A DNA stretch of 64,000 nucleotides from assembly GCA_963820415.1 (NCBI GenBank), contig CAWFZT010000006.1, forward strand, positions 310,001-374,000. Direction: 5' to 3'. Of the stretch, positions 51,035 to 60,636 are shown piece after piece. A program made the position numbers and the translations under genes. The notes beneath the pieces are model-generated. The model worked only from the letters and a program-made list of their open reading frames with translations. It did no database searches and was not told the origin of the DNA. Within the stretch, counting starts at the first letter, position 1, and every line of letters starts with the position of its first letter. Source of the DNA: CAWFZT01 sp963820415 (GTDB lineage: Bacteria > Chloroflexota > Anaerolineae > Anaerolineales > Anaerolineaceae).

Positions 51035-53470
51035 CTATTTTACCACCACCTCAACCTTCACATCCTTGACCCTATCTGGCGGCAATGGAACGACACTGCC
51101 TTCGATGACCTTTCCGTCCACCCACACACCGGCCTCTTCGCCGCGCCGCACCTCGATGCGGTAGATCACGCCGCGGAAGACCCGCTGTACCTTACAGCCC
51201 TGCCAACTGGAAGGGATGACCGGGGCGACCTGCAGCCCATCCAACGTTGGCCGCACACCCAGGATCCATTGGGTGATGGCGACGTAGTTCCAGGCAGCCG
51301 TGCCGGTCAACCAGGAGTTCTTAGCTTCGCCGGGGATGACGGCGTCCCGCCCGGCGATCATCTGGGCGTAGACGTAGGGCTCGCAGCGGTGCAGGTCACT
51401 GATCTGCTCACGGGCCGAAGGGTTGATGCGTGTGTAGTAATCGTGCGCCTGGTCGCCGTGGCCGAGCATGGCTTCGGCGATCATGATCCACGGGTTGGTG
51501 TGGCAGAAAACGCCGGCGTTTTCCTTGTAACCGGGCGGGTAGGAGGAAATTTCACCCAGGTTGAGATAGTAGTGCGAGTAGGCCGGCTGCTGCAGGACAA
51601 TGCCATGCGGCGTCGCCAGGCGCTGCCCGACCGAACGCAGAGCGCGTCCGGCTTTGCCGTCCGCCAGGCCGATGCCGGCCATGATGCAGATGCCCTGCGG
51701 CTCGATGAAGATCTGCCCTTCGGCGCACTCTTGCGAGCCGACCGGCTGAGAGAAATCATCATAGGCGCGGCGGAACCACTCGCCGTCCCAGCCATACTCC
51801 AGTACAACCTTCTCCATGGCTTGGGCCTGCGCCCGCAGGTTCGTCCCTTCGGCCAGGTGCCCGCGGTGGTCGGCGAGGTCGGCCAGCTCGTGAGCGGCCA
51901 GGACGAACAACCCGCCAATGAAAACCAACTCGGCCACCTTGCCCTCTTTGTTGGTAGTGGTCTGGAAGGACTGCCCGGGTGTATCCGAGAAGCAGTTGAG
52001 GTTGAGACAGTCGTTCCAGTCCGCCCGCCCAATCAGCGGCAGGCCGTGCGGGCCGATGCGTTCGAGGGTGTAGCGGATGCAGCGCTGCAGGTGCTCGTAG
52101 AGGGGCGTCTCGCTGCCGGGCTGGTTATCGTAGGGTACCTGCTCGTCCAGGATCGACCAGTCGCCGGTCTCTTTCAGGTAGGCGGAAACGCCCAGCACCA
52201 GCCAGGCCGGGTCGTCGTTGAAATTGCCCCCGACGTCGTTGTTGCCGCGTTTGGTGAGCGGCTGGTACTGGTGATAAGCCCCGCCCGAAGGCAATTGGGT
52301 GGCGGACAGGTCAAGAATGCGCTGGCGGGCGCGTTCAGGCACCATGTGGACGAAACCGAGCAGGTCCTGGTTGGAATCGCGGAAGCCCATGCCGCGCCCG
52401 ATGCCGGATTCATAATAGGAAGCCGAGCGGGACATGTTGAAGGTGATCATGCACTGGTAGGCGTTCCAGATGTTGACCATGCGGTTGGTATGCGGGTCGG
52501 GGGATTCGACCTGGAAGCGCTCGAGCAGCCCGCTCCAGTAGCGGCGCAGAGCTTCGAAGGCCTCGTCTACCTGTCCCGCCTGGGTGTAACGGCGGATGAT
52601 TGGCAGCGCCCGACGCTTATTGACCGTCTGCGAGCCAGGCGGGTCAAACTTGTCATCCATAGGATTTTCCTGGTAGCCGAGCAGAAAAATCAAGCGACGC
52701 GCTTCGCCCGGCTGGAGGGTCACCTTGACCTGCTGGACGCCCACCGGCGCCCAGCCGAAGGCGATCGAATTGGTGCACTGGCCACCCTCCACCGCCTGAG
52801 GATTGTCCCAGCCGCGGTAGGGGCCCAGGAAAGCCTCGCGCTGGGTGTCGAAGCCAGCCGGGGTTTGTGAACAGGCAAAGTAAGCGAAATGGTTCCGCCG
52901 CTCGCGGTACTCGGTCTTGTGGTAGATCACCCCGTCCACTACCTCGACCTGCCCGGTGGAAAAGTTACGCTGGAAGTTGGTGCAATCGTCCCAGGCGTCC
53001 CACAGGCAGAACTCCAGGCTGGCAAAGACATCCAGCGCCAGCTGCTCAGGGCGGCGGTTGGTAAGGGTCAGGTCCCAGACTTCGAGATTTTCACCCAGGG
53101 GGACAAAATAGCGCGTGCTGGTTTCCACCCCCTGGTAGAGGGATTCGATGGTGGTATAACCCAGGCCGTGGCGGCAGGCATAGCGTTCGAGGGCTGTCCG
53201 GGTGGGCTGCCAGCTCGGCGACCAGAATTTACCGCCGGCCTGGTCGCGCAGGTAGATGTAGCGCCCACCGTTATCGAGCGGGCTGTTGTTGTAGCGGTAG
53301 CGCGTCAGGCGGCGTAGTCGGGCATCGCGGTAGAATGAATAACCGCCGGCGGTGTTGGAAATGAGCCCGAAATAGGCCTCACTGCCCAGGTAGTTGATCC
53401 AGGGCAGGGGGGTGTCCGGGCGAGTAATGACATATTCACGCTTCTGGTCGTCGAAATAACCATATTTCAT
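51035..53470 (-). CDS. GH94 cellobiose/cellodextrin phosphorylase
   Basis: 811 residues from ATG 53470 (MKYGYFDDQKREYVITRPDT; SD TTGGAGG), normal length. N-terminal beta-sandwich with WINYLGSEAYFGLISNTAGG, TRYRYNNSPLDNGGRYIYLR; helical catalytic domain with RDSNQDLLGFVHMVPERAR, GGNFNDDPAWLVLGVSAYL (conserved Asp pair, ~residue 420), LIGRADWNDCLNLN and CHTNPWIMIAEAMLGHG. Family 94 enzymes split beta-1,4-glucan disaccharides with phosphate, saving ATP. It lies 33 bases after a LacI gene with a CelR-type operator, which supports cellobiose as substrate. No signal peptide: cytoplasmic. Confidence 0.93.
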   Translation of the reverse strand: MKYGYFDDQKREYVITRPDTPLPWINYLGSEAYFGLISNTAGGYSFYRDARLRRLTRYRYNNSPLDNGGRYIYLRDQAGGKFWSPSWQPTRTALERYACRHGLGYTTIESLYQGVETSTRYFVPLGENLEVWDLTLTNRRPEQLALDVFASLEFCLWDAWDDCTNFQRNFSTGQVEVVDGVIYHKTEYRERRNHFAYFACSQTPAGFDTQREAFLGPYRGWDNPQAVEGGQCTNSIAFGWAPVGVQQVKVTLQPGEARRLIFLLGYQENPMDDKFDPPGSQTVNKRRALPIIRRYTQAGQVDEAFEALRRYWSGLLERFQVESPDPHTNRMVNIWNAYQCMITFNMSRSASYYESGIGRGMGFRDSNQDLLGFVHMVPERARQRILDLSATQLPSGGAYHQYQPLTKRGNNDVGGNFNDDPAWLVLGVSAYLKETGDWSILDEQVPYDNQPGSETPLYEHLQRCIRYTLERIGPHGLPLIGRADWNDCLNLNCFSDTPGQSFQTTTNKEGKVAELVFIGGLFVLAAHELADLADHRGHLAEGTNLRAQAQAMEKVVLEYGWDGEWFRRAYDDFSQPVGSQECAEGQIFIEPQGICIMAGIGLADGKAGRALRSVGQRLATPHGIVLQQPAYSHYYLNLGEISSYPPGYKENAGVFCHTNPWIMIAEAMLGHGDQAHDYYTRINPSAREQISDLHRCEPYVYAQMIAGRDAVIPGEAKNSWLTGTAAWNYVAITQWILGVRPTLDGLQVAPVIPSSWQGCKVQRVFRGVIYRIEVRRGEEAGVWVDGKVIEGSVVPLPPDRVKDVKVEVVVK

Positions 53471-53503
53471 TGGGGCCTCCAAGAGAGTCGTCAGTCGTAG
53501 CAG

Positions 53504-54511
53504 CTATCCTCCCCCACACGACCCGCGCACGATTAATTCGGTGGGCAGGACCACCTGGCGCGGCTGGATGGCAGGATGCTCGATGATATCGATCAAAGTT
53601 TCAGCAGCCAGGCTGCCCATGCGCTGGATGGGCTGGCGGATGGTGGTCAGGGGGGGAATTGTGCGGGAAGAGGAAGGAATGTCGTCGAAACCGACCAGGG
53701 ACACATCCTGTGGGACGCGCACACCGGATTCGATCAGGGCGCGCAGGGCGGCGGTTGCCAGGGCGTCGCTGGCAGCAAAGATGGCGTCGGGATGGTAAGG
53801 CAGCAGGCGTTGGACGGCCGCATAACCGCTCAAATCGGTGAAGTCGCCTTCCACCACCAGGGTCGGGTCTGGAAAGAAACCGCCCTCATACAGCGCTGAA
53901 AGATAGCCCTGGTACCGGTCGAGACCGGCGATCAGGTTGCGCGGGCCGGAAATGTGCGCAATGCGCCGGCGACCCAGGCCAAGCAGGTGGTGAACAGCCT
54001 TGCGCGCCCCGCCGTAGTTGTCCACGTCGATAAAATTAACTTTATTGTTGGTGGGGCTGCGCCCAATCAGCACATAAGGCAGCTTGCCTTCGCCCAGGGC
54101 AGTAATGATAGGATCGTCCATCGGGTTGGAAGCCACAATCACGCCGTCGACCAGGCCGTTGTAAAGAATCTGGCGTACGGTGCGGCGCTCGTATTCCGGA
54201 TCGTCCAGCCACAGCATGACCGAATAGTCGCTGGAGTTGCAGGTGATCGAGACACCCTGAATCAGGAGTGGGAAGAATGGGTCGGTGAAGATGGCGGTGA
54301 CCCCCATGGGGATGACCACGCCAAGCACGCGCGTCTTACCGGCTGCCAGGCCGCGCGCCGCCAGGTTAGGCTGAAAATTGATCTGCTGAATAATATCCAT
54401 GACCCGCTGGCGAGTTTCAGGGCTGACGTTGGCCTCCCTATTGATTACACGGGAGACGGTCGAGCGAGAAACGCCGCATTTACGGGCAATGTCTTCGAGA
54501 GTAAGGGGCAT
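53504..54511 (-). CDS. LacI-family transcriptional regulator (CelR/CebR-like)
   Basis: 335 residues. Helix-turn-helix LEDIARKCGVSRSTVSRVIN, hinge helix NLAARGLAAGKTRVLG, then a periplasmic-binding-like effector domain (VIPMGVTAIFTDPFF, NKVNFIDVDNYGGARKAVHH, DAIFAASDALATAALRALI). The promoter upstream carries TGGGAGCGCTCCCA, the 14-bp site described for cellobiose-responsive CelR/CebR in actinobacteria. So it probably represses itself and the GH94 gene until cellobiose or a related ligand binds. Confidence 0.93.
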   Translation of the reverse strand: MPLTLEDIARKCGVSRSTVSRVINREANVSPETRQRVMDIIQQINFQPNLAARGLAAGKTRVLGVVIPMGVTAIFTDPFFPLLIQGVSITCNSSDYSVMLWLDDPEYERRTVRQILYNGLVDGVIVASNPMDDPIITALGEGKLPYVLIGRSPTNNKVNFIDVDNYGGARKAVHHLLGLGRRRIAHISGPRNLIAGLDRYQGYLSALYEGGFFPDPTLVVEGDFTDLSGYAAVQRLLPYHPDAIFAASDALATAALRALIESGVRVPQDVSLVGFDDIPSSSRTIPPLTTIRQPIQRMGSLAAETLIDIIEHPAIQPRQVVLPTELIVRGSCGGG

Positions 54512-54537
54512 AGGTTACCAGCACAACAAAATGGGTT

Positions 54538-54585
54538 TGGGAGCGCTCCCACCTTCATTCTACAAAGATCAGGCGGGGATGTCAA
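54538..54585 (-). promoter_or_regulatory. Promoter with CelR-type operator for lacI-GH94
   Basis: Minus strand TTGACA (54580-54585), 17-base spacer, TAGAAT (54557-54562). The perfect palindrome TGGGAGCGCTCCCA (54538-54551) covers the expected start point (~54550). Repressor binding there would block initiation, giving autoregulation of the lacI-GH94 operon. Confidence 0.85.
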
Positions 54586-54849
54586 GGGGGAGGAATCGTC
54601 AGTTTTCAGTCCCCAAAGAACTGGGATACTATCATGACTGCTCAGGCATCGAAAGTTTGGGGTTGTCAAAAAAATAAAAGTGATGCATAATCAAGAGTCT
54701 GTACCGCTACTTGCCTGAGTTACAATTTATGGCTCTTAGTATAGCCATACACCCCTAACTTTGCCTCCAGGCTACATCTGATGGTATGCGCTGCTTCACA
54801 AGAAATGTGCAATACTTATATCATCATATTATTGTAAGGGGGCATCACG

Positions 54850-54888
54850 ATGAATTTGGGCAAGTTTGAGAGGAGGGTTGACCAATGA
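54850..54888 (+). CDS. 12-residue leader peptide
   Basis: ATG 54850, preceded by AAGGGGG, encodes MNLGKFERRVDQ and stops at TGA 54886-54888. The stop overlaps the ATG of the next gene (ATGA) and the codons AGG AGG include its SD. Translation of the leader would deliver ribosomes to the start of the secreted protein: coupling rather than a functional peptide is likely. The rest of the 373-base gap (54512-54849) holds only the lacI promoter and no gene. Confidence 0.4.
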   Translation: MNLGKFERRVDQ

Positions 54889-55661
54889 AGTCACTCAAAC
54901 GGATTTTGCTGCTCGTGGTCATCCTGGCGCTCGGAATATTGGCGCCGGGAGCTCAGCCTGCCCAGGCCCAGTCGAGCCAGCCTGCGCTGCTCACAACCAG
55001 TGTCACCTTGTCGCCGGGGGAATATATAGGAACATTTCAATTCGACGTGAGAGAAATGTTTGTGAATTCCACACCGGGACTGTTAACGGTGAATATTAAT
55101 GATAATCGTGATGTGGATGTGAGCGGTACTATAAGTGTTGTTGTGACCGGCCCGACAACAGGGACTATAACTATTGATCCCACTAGGTACATTATCTATG
55201 AAATTCGCGACATCTCAGCAACAGGTTCCGGGGTCAATTGCAAGATGATGGGGTATATTAATGGAGATGCAAAAATCCTTTTCTTGCCACTGGGATTACT
55301 GGGTGGTAATAGCTATGATTCTCAAACACAATCATTTATTAGTGGTCTATCCATTTCGGAATGGTCAATACAAGACTTTCGAAATACAGTAATTTCCAAT
55401 CATCCAGCTTGTAATCAACAAGTGAATAAAGAGGAACTAACGGCTTTGATCCAAAATTTCTTTGATGATATTAACAAATATTCCATTTCATCGGTGCATT
55501 TTTATGCGGTTCCCTATGGAGAAACCAGCCTGGCGGGTGCTGTATTGAATGAAAGTTATGAAAAATCACTAAATATGCCTGGCGGGTGGTGGGAGCGGAC
55601 AACCTCAGGAAGCTGGCATGCAGACAAAGAACCAGTTAAACCGAAAGGGTGGAAACAATGA
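54885..55661 (+). CDS. Secreted protein of unknown function
   Basis: 258 residues, SD GGAGGG. A Sec signal peptide (LKRILLLVVILALGILAPGA) ends near AQPAQAQS. The mature part is beta-rich and polar (TLSPGEYIGTFQFDVREMFV, TVNINDNRDVDVSGTISVVV, VNCKMMGYINGDAKILFLPL). Base composition is clearly more AT-rich than most neighbours, which suggests recent transfer or a different selection. I do not recognise a family. It overlaps the next gene by 4 bases, so the two work together. Confidence 0.75.
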   Translation: MKSLKRILLLVVILALGILAPGAQPAQAQSSQPALLTTSVTLSPGEYIGTFQFDVREMFVNSTPGLLTVNINDNRDVDVSGTISVVVTGPTTGTITIDPTRYIIYEIRDISATGSGVNCKMMGYINGDAKILFLPLGLLGGNSYDSQTQSFISGLSISEWSIQDFRNTVISNHPACNQQVNKEELTALIQNFFDDINKYSISSVHFYAVPYGETSLAGAVLNESYEKSLNMPGGWWERTTSGSWHADKEPVKPKGWKQ

Positions 55662-57592
55662 GACCTATATCGAAAAACCATCTCCAACGCTCTGTAAGCC
55701 TGCTGCTGGTCTGGATAATGTTATTGGCCTGCAGCTTGTCTCCATTGCATTCGGTTCTCACGACCACTCCGGCAGCCGTGTCGAATCAGCCCACTGCTGC
55801 AGCGACCCAGGCATCCAGCCAAGCTGTTCCCACCGCGGAAGCAGCCACATCCGAGATTGAGAAAACCACCACTCCGCAACCTGATCCATTGGACCGCCTG
55901 CTGACCATGCACTCGATAAAATTCAACCTGACTTCGTTGAAATGGGATGGGACCAGCTATTCGATAGACGTTGAGATCGACAGCGCCGGCAACATGCACG
56001 TGAAACACAGTCTGCCAGGCATCGACCCTGCTCTTTTCCCAAAGGGATATGATCCGAATACGCTGCCCAGCGGTTATGAGCTGTATGTGGTTGATGGAAA
56101 GGCCTATAGACCCAGCGATCAAAATCCGAATTGGATGACCACGCCGGTCGACAAGACCTACATCCAGACGTTATCTCGGGAGCTTCACGGACCGGATGGC
56201 CTAGGAATATGGTTGGACCTTCTTCCGTTGGGCAGCATCCACGCCGCTGGAAAAGATTCAGTGGGTGGCTTTGCCGCGGATAAGTATACGGTCAACGGTC
56301 AGGTCGAAGGGCAATCGATCACCGGAGCCATCTGGTTTGAGCCGCAGGCCGACGCCCTGGTGCAGGCCGAACTGCACGTCCCGGCGGCCCTGCTCAGCCC
56401 CCCGGACAAGCCCCAACTGGGTGAAGTTAAAATTACGCTCAACGCCCAGAAGGCCGATATTGCGCCGGTGAGCCTGCCAGCCGCGCCGGCCGGCCAGCCC
56501 GGAGCAACCACGATGCCCACGGCCGGCAGCGCTGGCGCCGGCTCCGGTCCCCTGGCAATCCGCGACAGTTACCCGCTCCAGGTGGCCAAAGGCATGATCG
56601 GGTCAAGCCTGGCTGCCAGCACCGGAAAAGTCTGGGTAGGCACAGGAAGAGGGACCATCGAAAAAGTAGACTCTCAGAGCGGCGCCTTCGAGCAAAGCAT
56701 TTCGTTGGTTAGCACAAAAATAGATCTTGAGTCGCTCTCAAGCGGCGGTATAGTCGCTGCAGTTATCAAGATGGGATTTGATAGTCAATATATCGCAGCT
56801 ACGATGATCGTTTCTGACCAGATTCCCCCCCATCGCTATCTTTTTGTCGTCGACTCTGGCAGCGGGGCGGTCGTCCATCAGTGGGATCTGCAATCGGCTG
56901 AATGGAGCATTGATAGCACATGTTTTCCCGATGATTTTGGGGTCTCACCGGGTAAGATTTGGTTGGATGGGCATATGATCGACACTAAGACCTTCGAAGT
57001 CAAAAAGGATATACCCAATCCTGCATATTCACATTTTGCCTACAACGGGAACGGTTGGATGTGGATAACCGGAGATATGGGGGGGAGTTGCGATGACCTG
57101 GTTTTCATCAACACGGCCGACCCTACTAAAGATATATGTCAAAATCCCTTGCCATTTATGAATAACTCGGGTGACAAGGTAGGGAGTGTATCCATAAATG
57201 ACAGCATCATGGTGTTGGCAGGAGACAGGATGTGGATGGCGGGCAGAGGTGGCGGTGACGGAGGTCAAAACATGACCATTGTTGCGTATCCAGCCGACAT
57301 GGACCAGCTCATGAAGGAAACCCAACCGCCCGCTCCTGTTCGATTGATGAATAACGGTAGTGAGTTTGGGTTGCTTTATGCTGGAAATTATCTATGGTTG
57401 TTATGGAAAGGAAGCGATGAGCGGGGCTTTCTTTACCAGTTGGACCCGAAGACGGGCGCGATCATCACCAGCCTGGATCTGATCGGGGACCAGGGAAGGG
57501 CCCATGGCAATGTCCCAGTCGACATTGCCACAGAAGGTGATAATTTGTGGATCCTGACGAGATTCCAATTACTGCGTGTTAAAATGCCATAA
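55658..57592 (+). CDS. Lipoprotein with LppX/LolA-like N-domain and beta-propeller-like C-domain
   Basis: 644 residues from ATG 55658 (coupled by ATGA to the upstream gene). Lipobox MLLAC (Cys near residue 24), Ala/Thr linker, then a domain with LDRLLTMHSIKFNLTSLKWD, GTSYSIDVEIDSAGNMHVKH, AAGKDSVGGFAADKYTVNGQ and GAIWFEPQADALVQAELHVP, like half-barrel LolA/LppX proteins that bind lipids. From ~residue 300 repeated VWVGTGRGTIEKVD, MWITGDMGGSCDDLVFI, MWMAGRGGGDGGQ and LWLLWKGSDERGFL look like propeller blades. Function unknown; surface sensing or lipid transfer is possible. Confidence 0.7.
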   Translation: MRPISKNHLQRSVSLLLVWIMLLACSLSPLHSVLTTTPAAVSNQPTAAATQASSQAVPTAEAATSEIEKTTTPQPDPLDRLLTMHSIKFNLTSLKWDGTSYSIDVEIDSAGNMHVKHSLPGIDPALFPKGYDPNTLPSGYELYVVDGKAYRPSDQNPNWMTTPVDKTYIQTLSRELHGPDGLGIWLDLLPLGSIHAAGKDSVGGFAADKYTVNGQVEGQSITGAIWFEPQADALVQAELHVPAALLSPPDKPQLGEVKITLNAQKADIAPVSLPAAPAGQPGATTMPTAGSAGAGSGPLAIRDSYPLQVAKGMIGSSLAASTGKVWVGTGRGTIEKVDSQSGAFEQSISLVSTKIDLESLSSGGIVAAVIKMGFDSQYIAATMIVSDQIPPHRYLFVVDSGSGAVVHQWDLQSAEWSIDSTCFPDDFGVSPGKIWLDGHMIDTKTFEVKKDIPNPAYSHFAYNGNGWMWITGDMGGSCDDLVFINTADPTKDICQNPLPFMNNSGDKVGSVSINDSIMVLAGDRMWMAGRGGGDGGQNMTIVAYPADMDQLMKETQPPAPVRLMNNGSEFGLLYAGNYLWLLWKGSDERGFLYQLDPKTGAIITSLDLIGDQGRAHGNVPVDIATEGDNLWILTRFQLLRVKMP

Positions 57593-57784
57593 AACCGATC
57601 GGAGCGCATTCCAGAAAATGGCGCCCGCACCCAGAGACGTGTACTTTGACCATTACCGGGATGTGCCTCCGGTAGTTATTCCAGTAGCCGCCTAAATGCA
57701 CTACTGACTCCTGTTTTTTCCTGTAAACATATTTTAGGACTTGATACTTAGAGACTGAAAACTGACGGCTGAAAACTATACCCT

Positions 57785-59710
57785 ATGAACTACCCTCCCC
57801 TCTCCTCCATCCAGATCGAAGGCGGGTTTTGGGGACGCTGGCAGATAGTTAACCAGCAGACCACCATCCCCGCCATGTACAAACAAATGGCCAGTACCGG
57901 CCGCATCGAAGCCTTCAAGCTCAACTGGAAGCCGGGTATGCCCAATCCTCCGCATATCTTCTGGGATTCGGACGTGGCCAAGTGGATCGAGGCTGCCAGC
58001 TATACCCTGGTCACTCACCCAAACCCCGGCCTGGAAGCCCTGCTGGACGAGGTAATCGCCTTGATCGCCAGCGCCCAACAGCCAGACGGCTACCTGAACA
58101 CACACTATACCGTAGTCGAGCCCGGCCAACGCTGGACCAACCTGCGCGAGCGGCACGAGCTGTACTGCGCCGGGCACCTGATTGAAGCAGGCGTGGCGCA
58201 TTTCCAGGCCACTGGTAAGCATTCCCTGCTGGATGTAGTGATGCGCTTCGCTGACCACATTGCCAGCATGTTCGGCCCCGGACCACAGCAAAAACACGGC
58301 TACCCCGGGCACGAAGAGATAGAGCTGGCCTTATTCAAGCTGTACCACGCAACCAGCGAAAAACGTTACTTTGAGCTGGCGCGCTATTTCGTCGAGGAAC
58401 GCGGCAAACAGCCGCACTATTACGACCTCGAGGCGTGTGGGCGCGGCGAAGACCCGGCGGACTACCATTTCAAAACCCACGAGTATACCCAGTCGCACCT
58501 GCCAATCCGCCAGCAGCCAACCGCCGTAGGCCACTGCGTGCGCGCCATGTATTTCTATTCTGGGGCGGCCGACCTGGCGAAGGAAACCGGCGATGCCTCC
58601 CTGAAGCAGGCCCTCGACCGCCTGTACGGCAGCGTCCTGCGCCAGATGTACCTCACCGGCGGGATCGGCCCCAGCCGCTTCAACGAGGGTTTCAGCCGCG
58701 ACTATGACCTGGACAACGAGAGCGCCTACGCCGAGACCTGCGCCTCGGTCGGGCTGTTTCTGTGGATGCAGCGCATGTTATTACTCGACCTGGATGGAAA
58801 ATACGCCGATACCGCCGAGCGCGCCCTGTACAATGGGGCGTTGAGCGGCCTCTCGCTGGATGGAACACACTTCTTTTACGAAAACCCACTGCAGATCTCC
58901 CGGCAGCGCGAGAAGGCTTACCGTGCCCCCCACCACCGCCAGGATTGGTTCGACTGCGCCTGCTGTCCTGCCAATATCAGCCGCCTGATCGCCCAATTGG
59001 GCAGCTTTATTTACTCCACGGACGAGGAAAGCATTGCCGTGCACCATTACATCCAGGGCCGCGCCCGGCTAAAGGTGGCTGGGACGCCTCTCACCCTCGA
59101 GCAGGAAACCAACTATCCCTGGGAAGGCCGGGGCAGGCTGGTATTGTCGCTCGAACAACCCGCTACTTTTACGCTGAAGCTGCGCATCCCGGGTTGCTGC
59201 CGCGGCCCGATTCTGTCCCTCAACGGCAGAGAGGTGGAGAATACACCCGTAAAGGGCTACATCGGCCTGGAACGTGAGTGGAAAGACGGCGACGAGCTGA
59301 TCCTGGACCTGGATATGCCCGTGCATACCGTCTACGCCGACCCTCGTGTGACGGCAGACCTGGGTAAGGTGGCTTTACAGCGCGGGCCGCTGGTGTACTG
59401 TCTGGAAGGTGTGGACAACGCCGGCGCGCTGGACGATCTGGCGCTGCCGCGCAGCGCCACACTGGAAGCCCGCCTCGAACCCGACCTGCTGGGCGGGGTG
59501 GTGACGATCCAGGGTGACGCGTTGCGGGTGTTTCACGAACCTTTCGAGTGTTCGGAACCTTCTCCCGACGAAGACGCCAGCCCATCGCAAGGTTTATACA
59601 TGACTGAACCACCGGTCTACGCCCACACTCATTTCAAGGCTGTGCCGTATTTTACTTGGGATAACCGCCAGGAAGGCGACATGGCCGTGTGGATCAGGGA
59701 GGTATGGTAG
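57785..59710 (+). CDS. GH127 beta-L-arabinofuranosidase-type protein (DUF1680)
   Basis: 641 residues, full length. N-terminal barrel with EGGFWGRWQIVNQQTTIPAM, HIFWDSDVAKWIEAASYTL, TGGIGPSRFNEGFSRDYDLD; the zinc/catalytic cysteine motif FDCACCPANISRLIAQLGSF lies near residue 389; beta-sandwich C-domains follow. In GH127 the nucleophile is a Cys of this CCP motif with a zinc site. It has no signal peptide and should act on imported arabinose-containing oligosaccharides. The following hydrolase gene overlaps its end by 7 bases. Confidence 0.92.
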   Translation: MNYPPLSSIQIEGGFWGRWQIVNQQTTIPAMYKQMASTGRIEAFKLNWKPGMPNPPHIFWDSDVAKWIEAASYTLVTHPNPGLEALLDEVIALIASAQQPDGYLNTHYTVVEPGQRWTNLRERHELYCAGHLIEAGVAHFQATGKHSLLDVVMRFADHIASMFGPGPQQKHGYPGHEEIELALFKLYHATSEKRYFELARYFVEERGKQPHYYDLEACGRGEDPADYHFKTHEYTQSHLPIRQQPTAVGHCVRAMYFYSGAADLAKETGDASLKQALDRLYGSVLRQMYLTGGIGPSRFNEGFSRDYDLDNESAYAETCASVGLFLWMQRMLLLDLDGKYADTAERALYNGALSGLSLDGTHFFYENPLQISRQREKAYRAPHHRQDWFDCACCPANISRLIAQLGSFIYSTDEESIAVHHYIQGRARLKVAGTPLTLEQETNYPWEGRGRLVLSLEQPATFTLKLRIPGCCRGPILSLNGREVENTPVKGYIGLEREWKDGDELILDLDMPVHTVYADPRVTADLGKVALQRGPLVYCLEGVDNAGALDDLALPRSATLEARLEPDLLGGVVTIQGDALRVFHEPFECSEPSPDEDASPSQGLYMTEPPVYAHTHFKAVPYFTWDNRQEGDMAVWIREVW

Positions 59711-60555
59711 ACCAGGCATCTGGGTTATTTTTCAAGGCCGCAGGCCCTGAGGGCGCGGCGAGCATCGTCTTCCTGCACGGCGGGGGCGTAGCTGGTTGGA
59801 TGTGGCGCAACCAGGTGGAAGCCTTGAAGGGTGAATATCACTGCCTCGTGCCAGACCTGCCGGAACAGGGTGAGAACGCTAAAACGGACACACAGCCCTT
59901 CACCACCGCCGGGGCGGCAGAACGCGTGGAAGCGTTCATCCGCAGCCAGGCTCATGGCGGCAAGGCCCACGTGGTAGGCCTGTCAGAAGGCGCCCAGGTG
60001 ACCGTGGCGCTGCTCAGTCGTACGCCGGAGGTGGTCGACCATGCCATGATCAGCAGCGCCATGCTGCGCCCAATGTGGATGATGAAAATGTATACTCCCG
60101 GGCTGGTGGCCTGGTCTTACCGCTGGTTCGTGGTCCCGTTCAAGACCAACGACTGGTGGATCCGTCTGAACATGCACAGCCATGGCATCTCCGACGATTA
60201 CTACGATGATTTCAAGCACAGCTTCCAGACGATAACCGAAAACGGCCTGGTGCACCTGATGGTCGCCGGGCTGAACTACCGCCTGCCGCCCGGGCTGGAA
60301 AAGGCCCATCAGCCGGTGCTGGTGGCAGTAGGGAACAAAGAATACAAAGAAATGCAGGAGTCAGGGCGCGACCTGCTCAAAACGCTGCCCAATGCCCGTG
60401 GGGTGATCGTCTCGCTTGGGCCCAGGGCCACTCTGGTCCGGGAGCATTCCTGGCCAATAACGGCCCCTGACCTGTTTACAGCGACGCTGAAAGCCTGGAT
60501 CGAAGATCGGCCGCTACCGGATGGATTGAGCCCGCTCGACCGGGTTGACGCCTGA
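59704..60555 (+). CDS. Alpha/beta hydrolase
   Basis: 283 residues from ATG 59704 (GTG 59689 is an alternative). Oxyanion region VFLHGGGVAGWMWRNQVEAL, nucleophile elbow VVGLSEGAQVTVALL (Ser in G-L-S-E-G), acid in the LVAVGNKEY region and His in VREHSWPITAPDLF. The small lid with MWMMKMYTPGLVAWSYRWFV is unusual in its Trp content. Substrate unknown. Overlap with the GH127 gene implies coupling; an ester on arabinose-rich glycans is a plausible target, but this is inference. Confidence 0.88.
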   Translation: MVDQASGLFFKAAGPEGAASIVFLHGGGVAGWMWRNQVEALKGEYHCLVPDLPEQGENAKTDTQPFTTAGAAERVEAFIRSQAHGGKAHVVGLSEGAQVTVALLSRTPEVVDHAMISSAMLRPMWMMKMYTPGLVAWSYRWFVVPFKTNDWWIRLNMHSHGISDDYYDDFKHSFQTITENGLVHLMVAGLNYRLPPGLEKAHQPVLVAVGNKEYKEMQESGRDLLKTLPNARGVIVSLGPRATLVREHSWPITAPDLFTATLKAWIEDRPLPDGLSPLDRVDA

Positions 60556-60636
60556 AGGTCCTTTCAGAACAGAGTTCAGGTTCAGGCACACACCCACCGT
60601 CTGCTGGTTATCGTCGTAGACCGGGTTGAATGCGTA

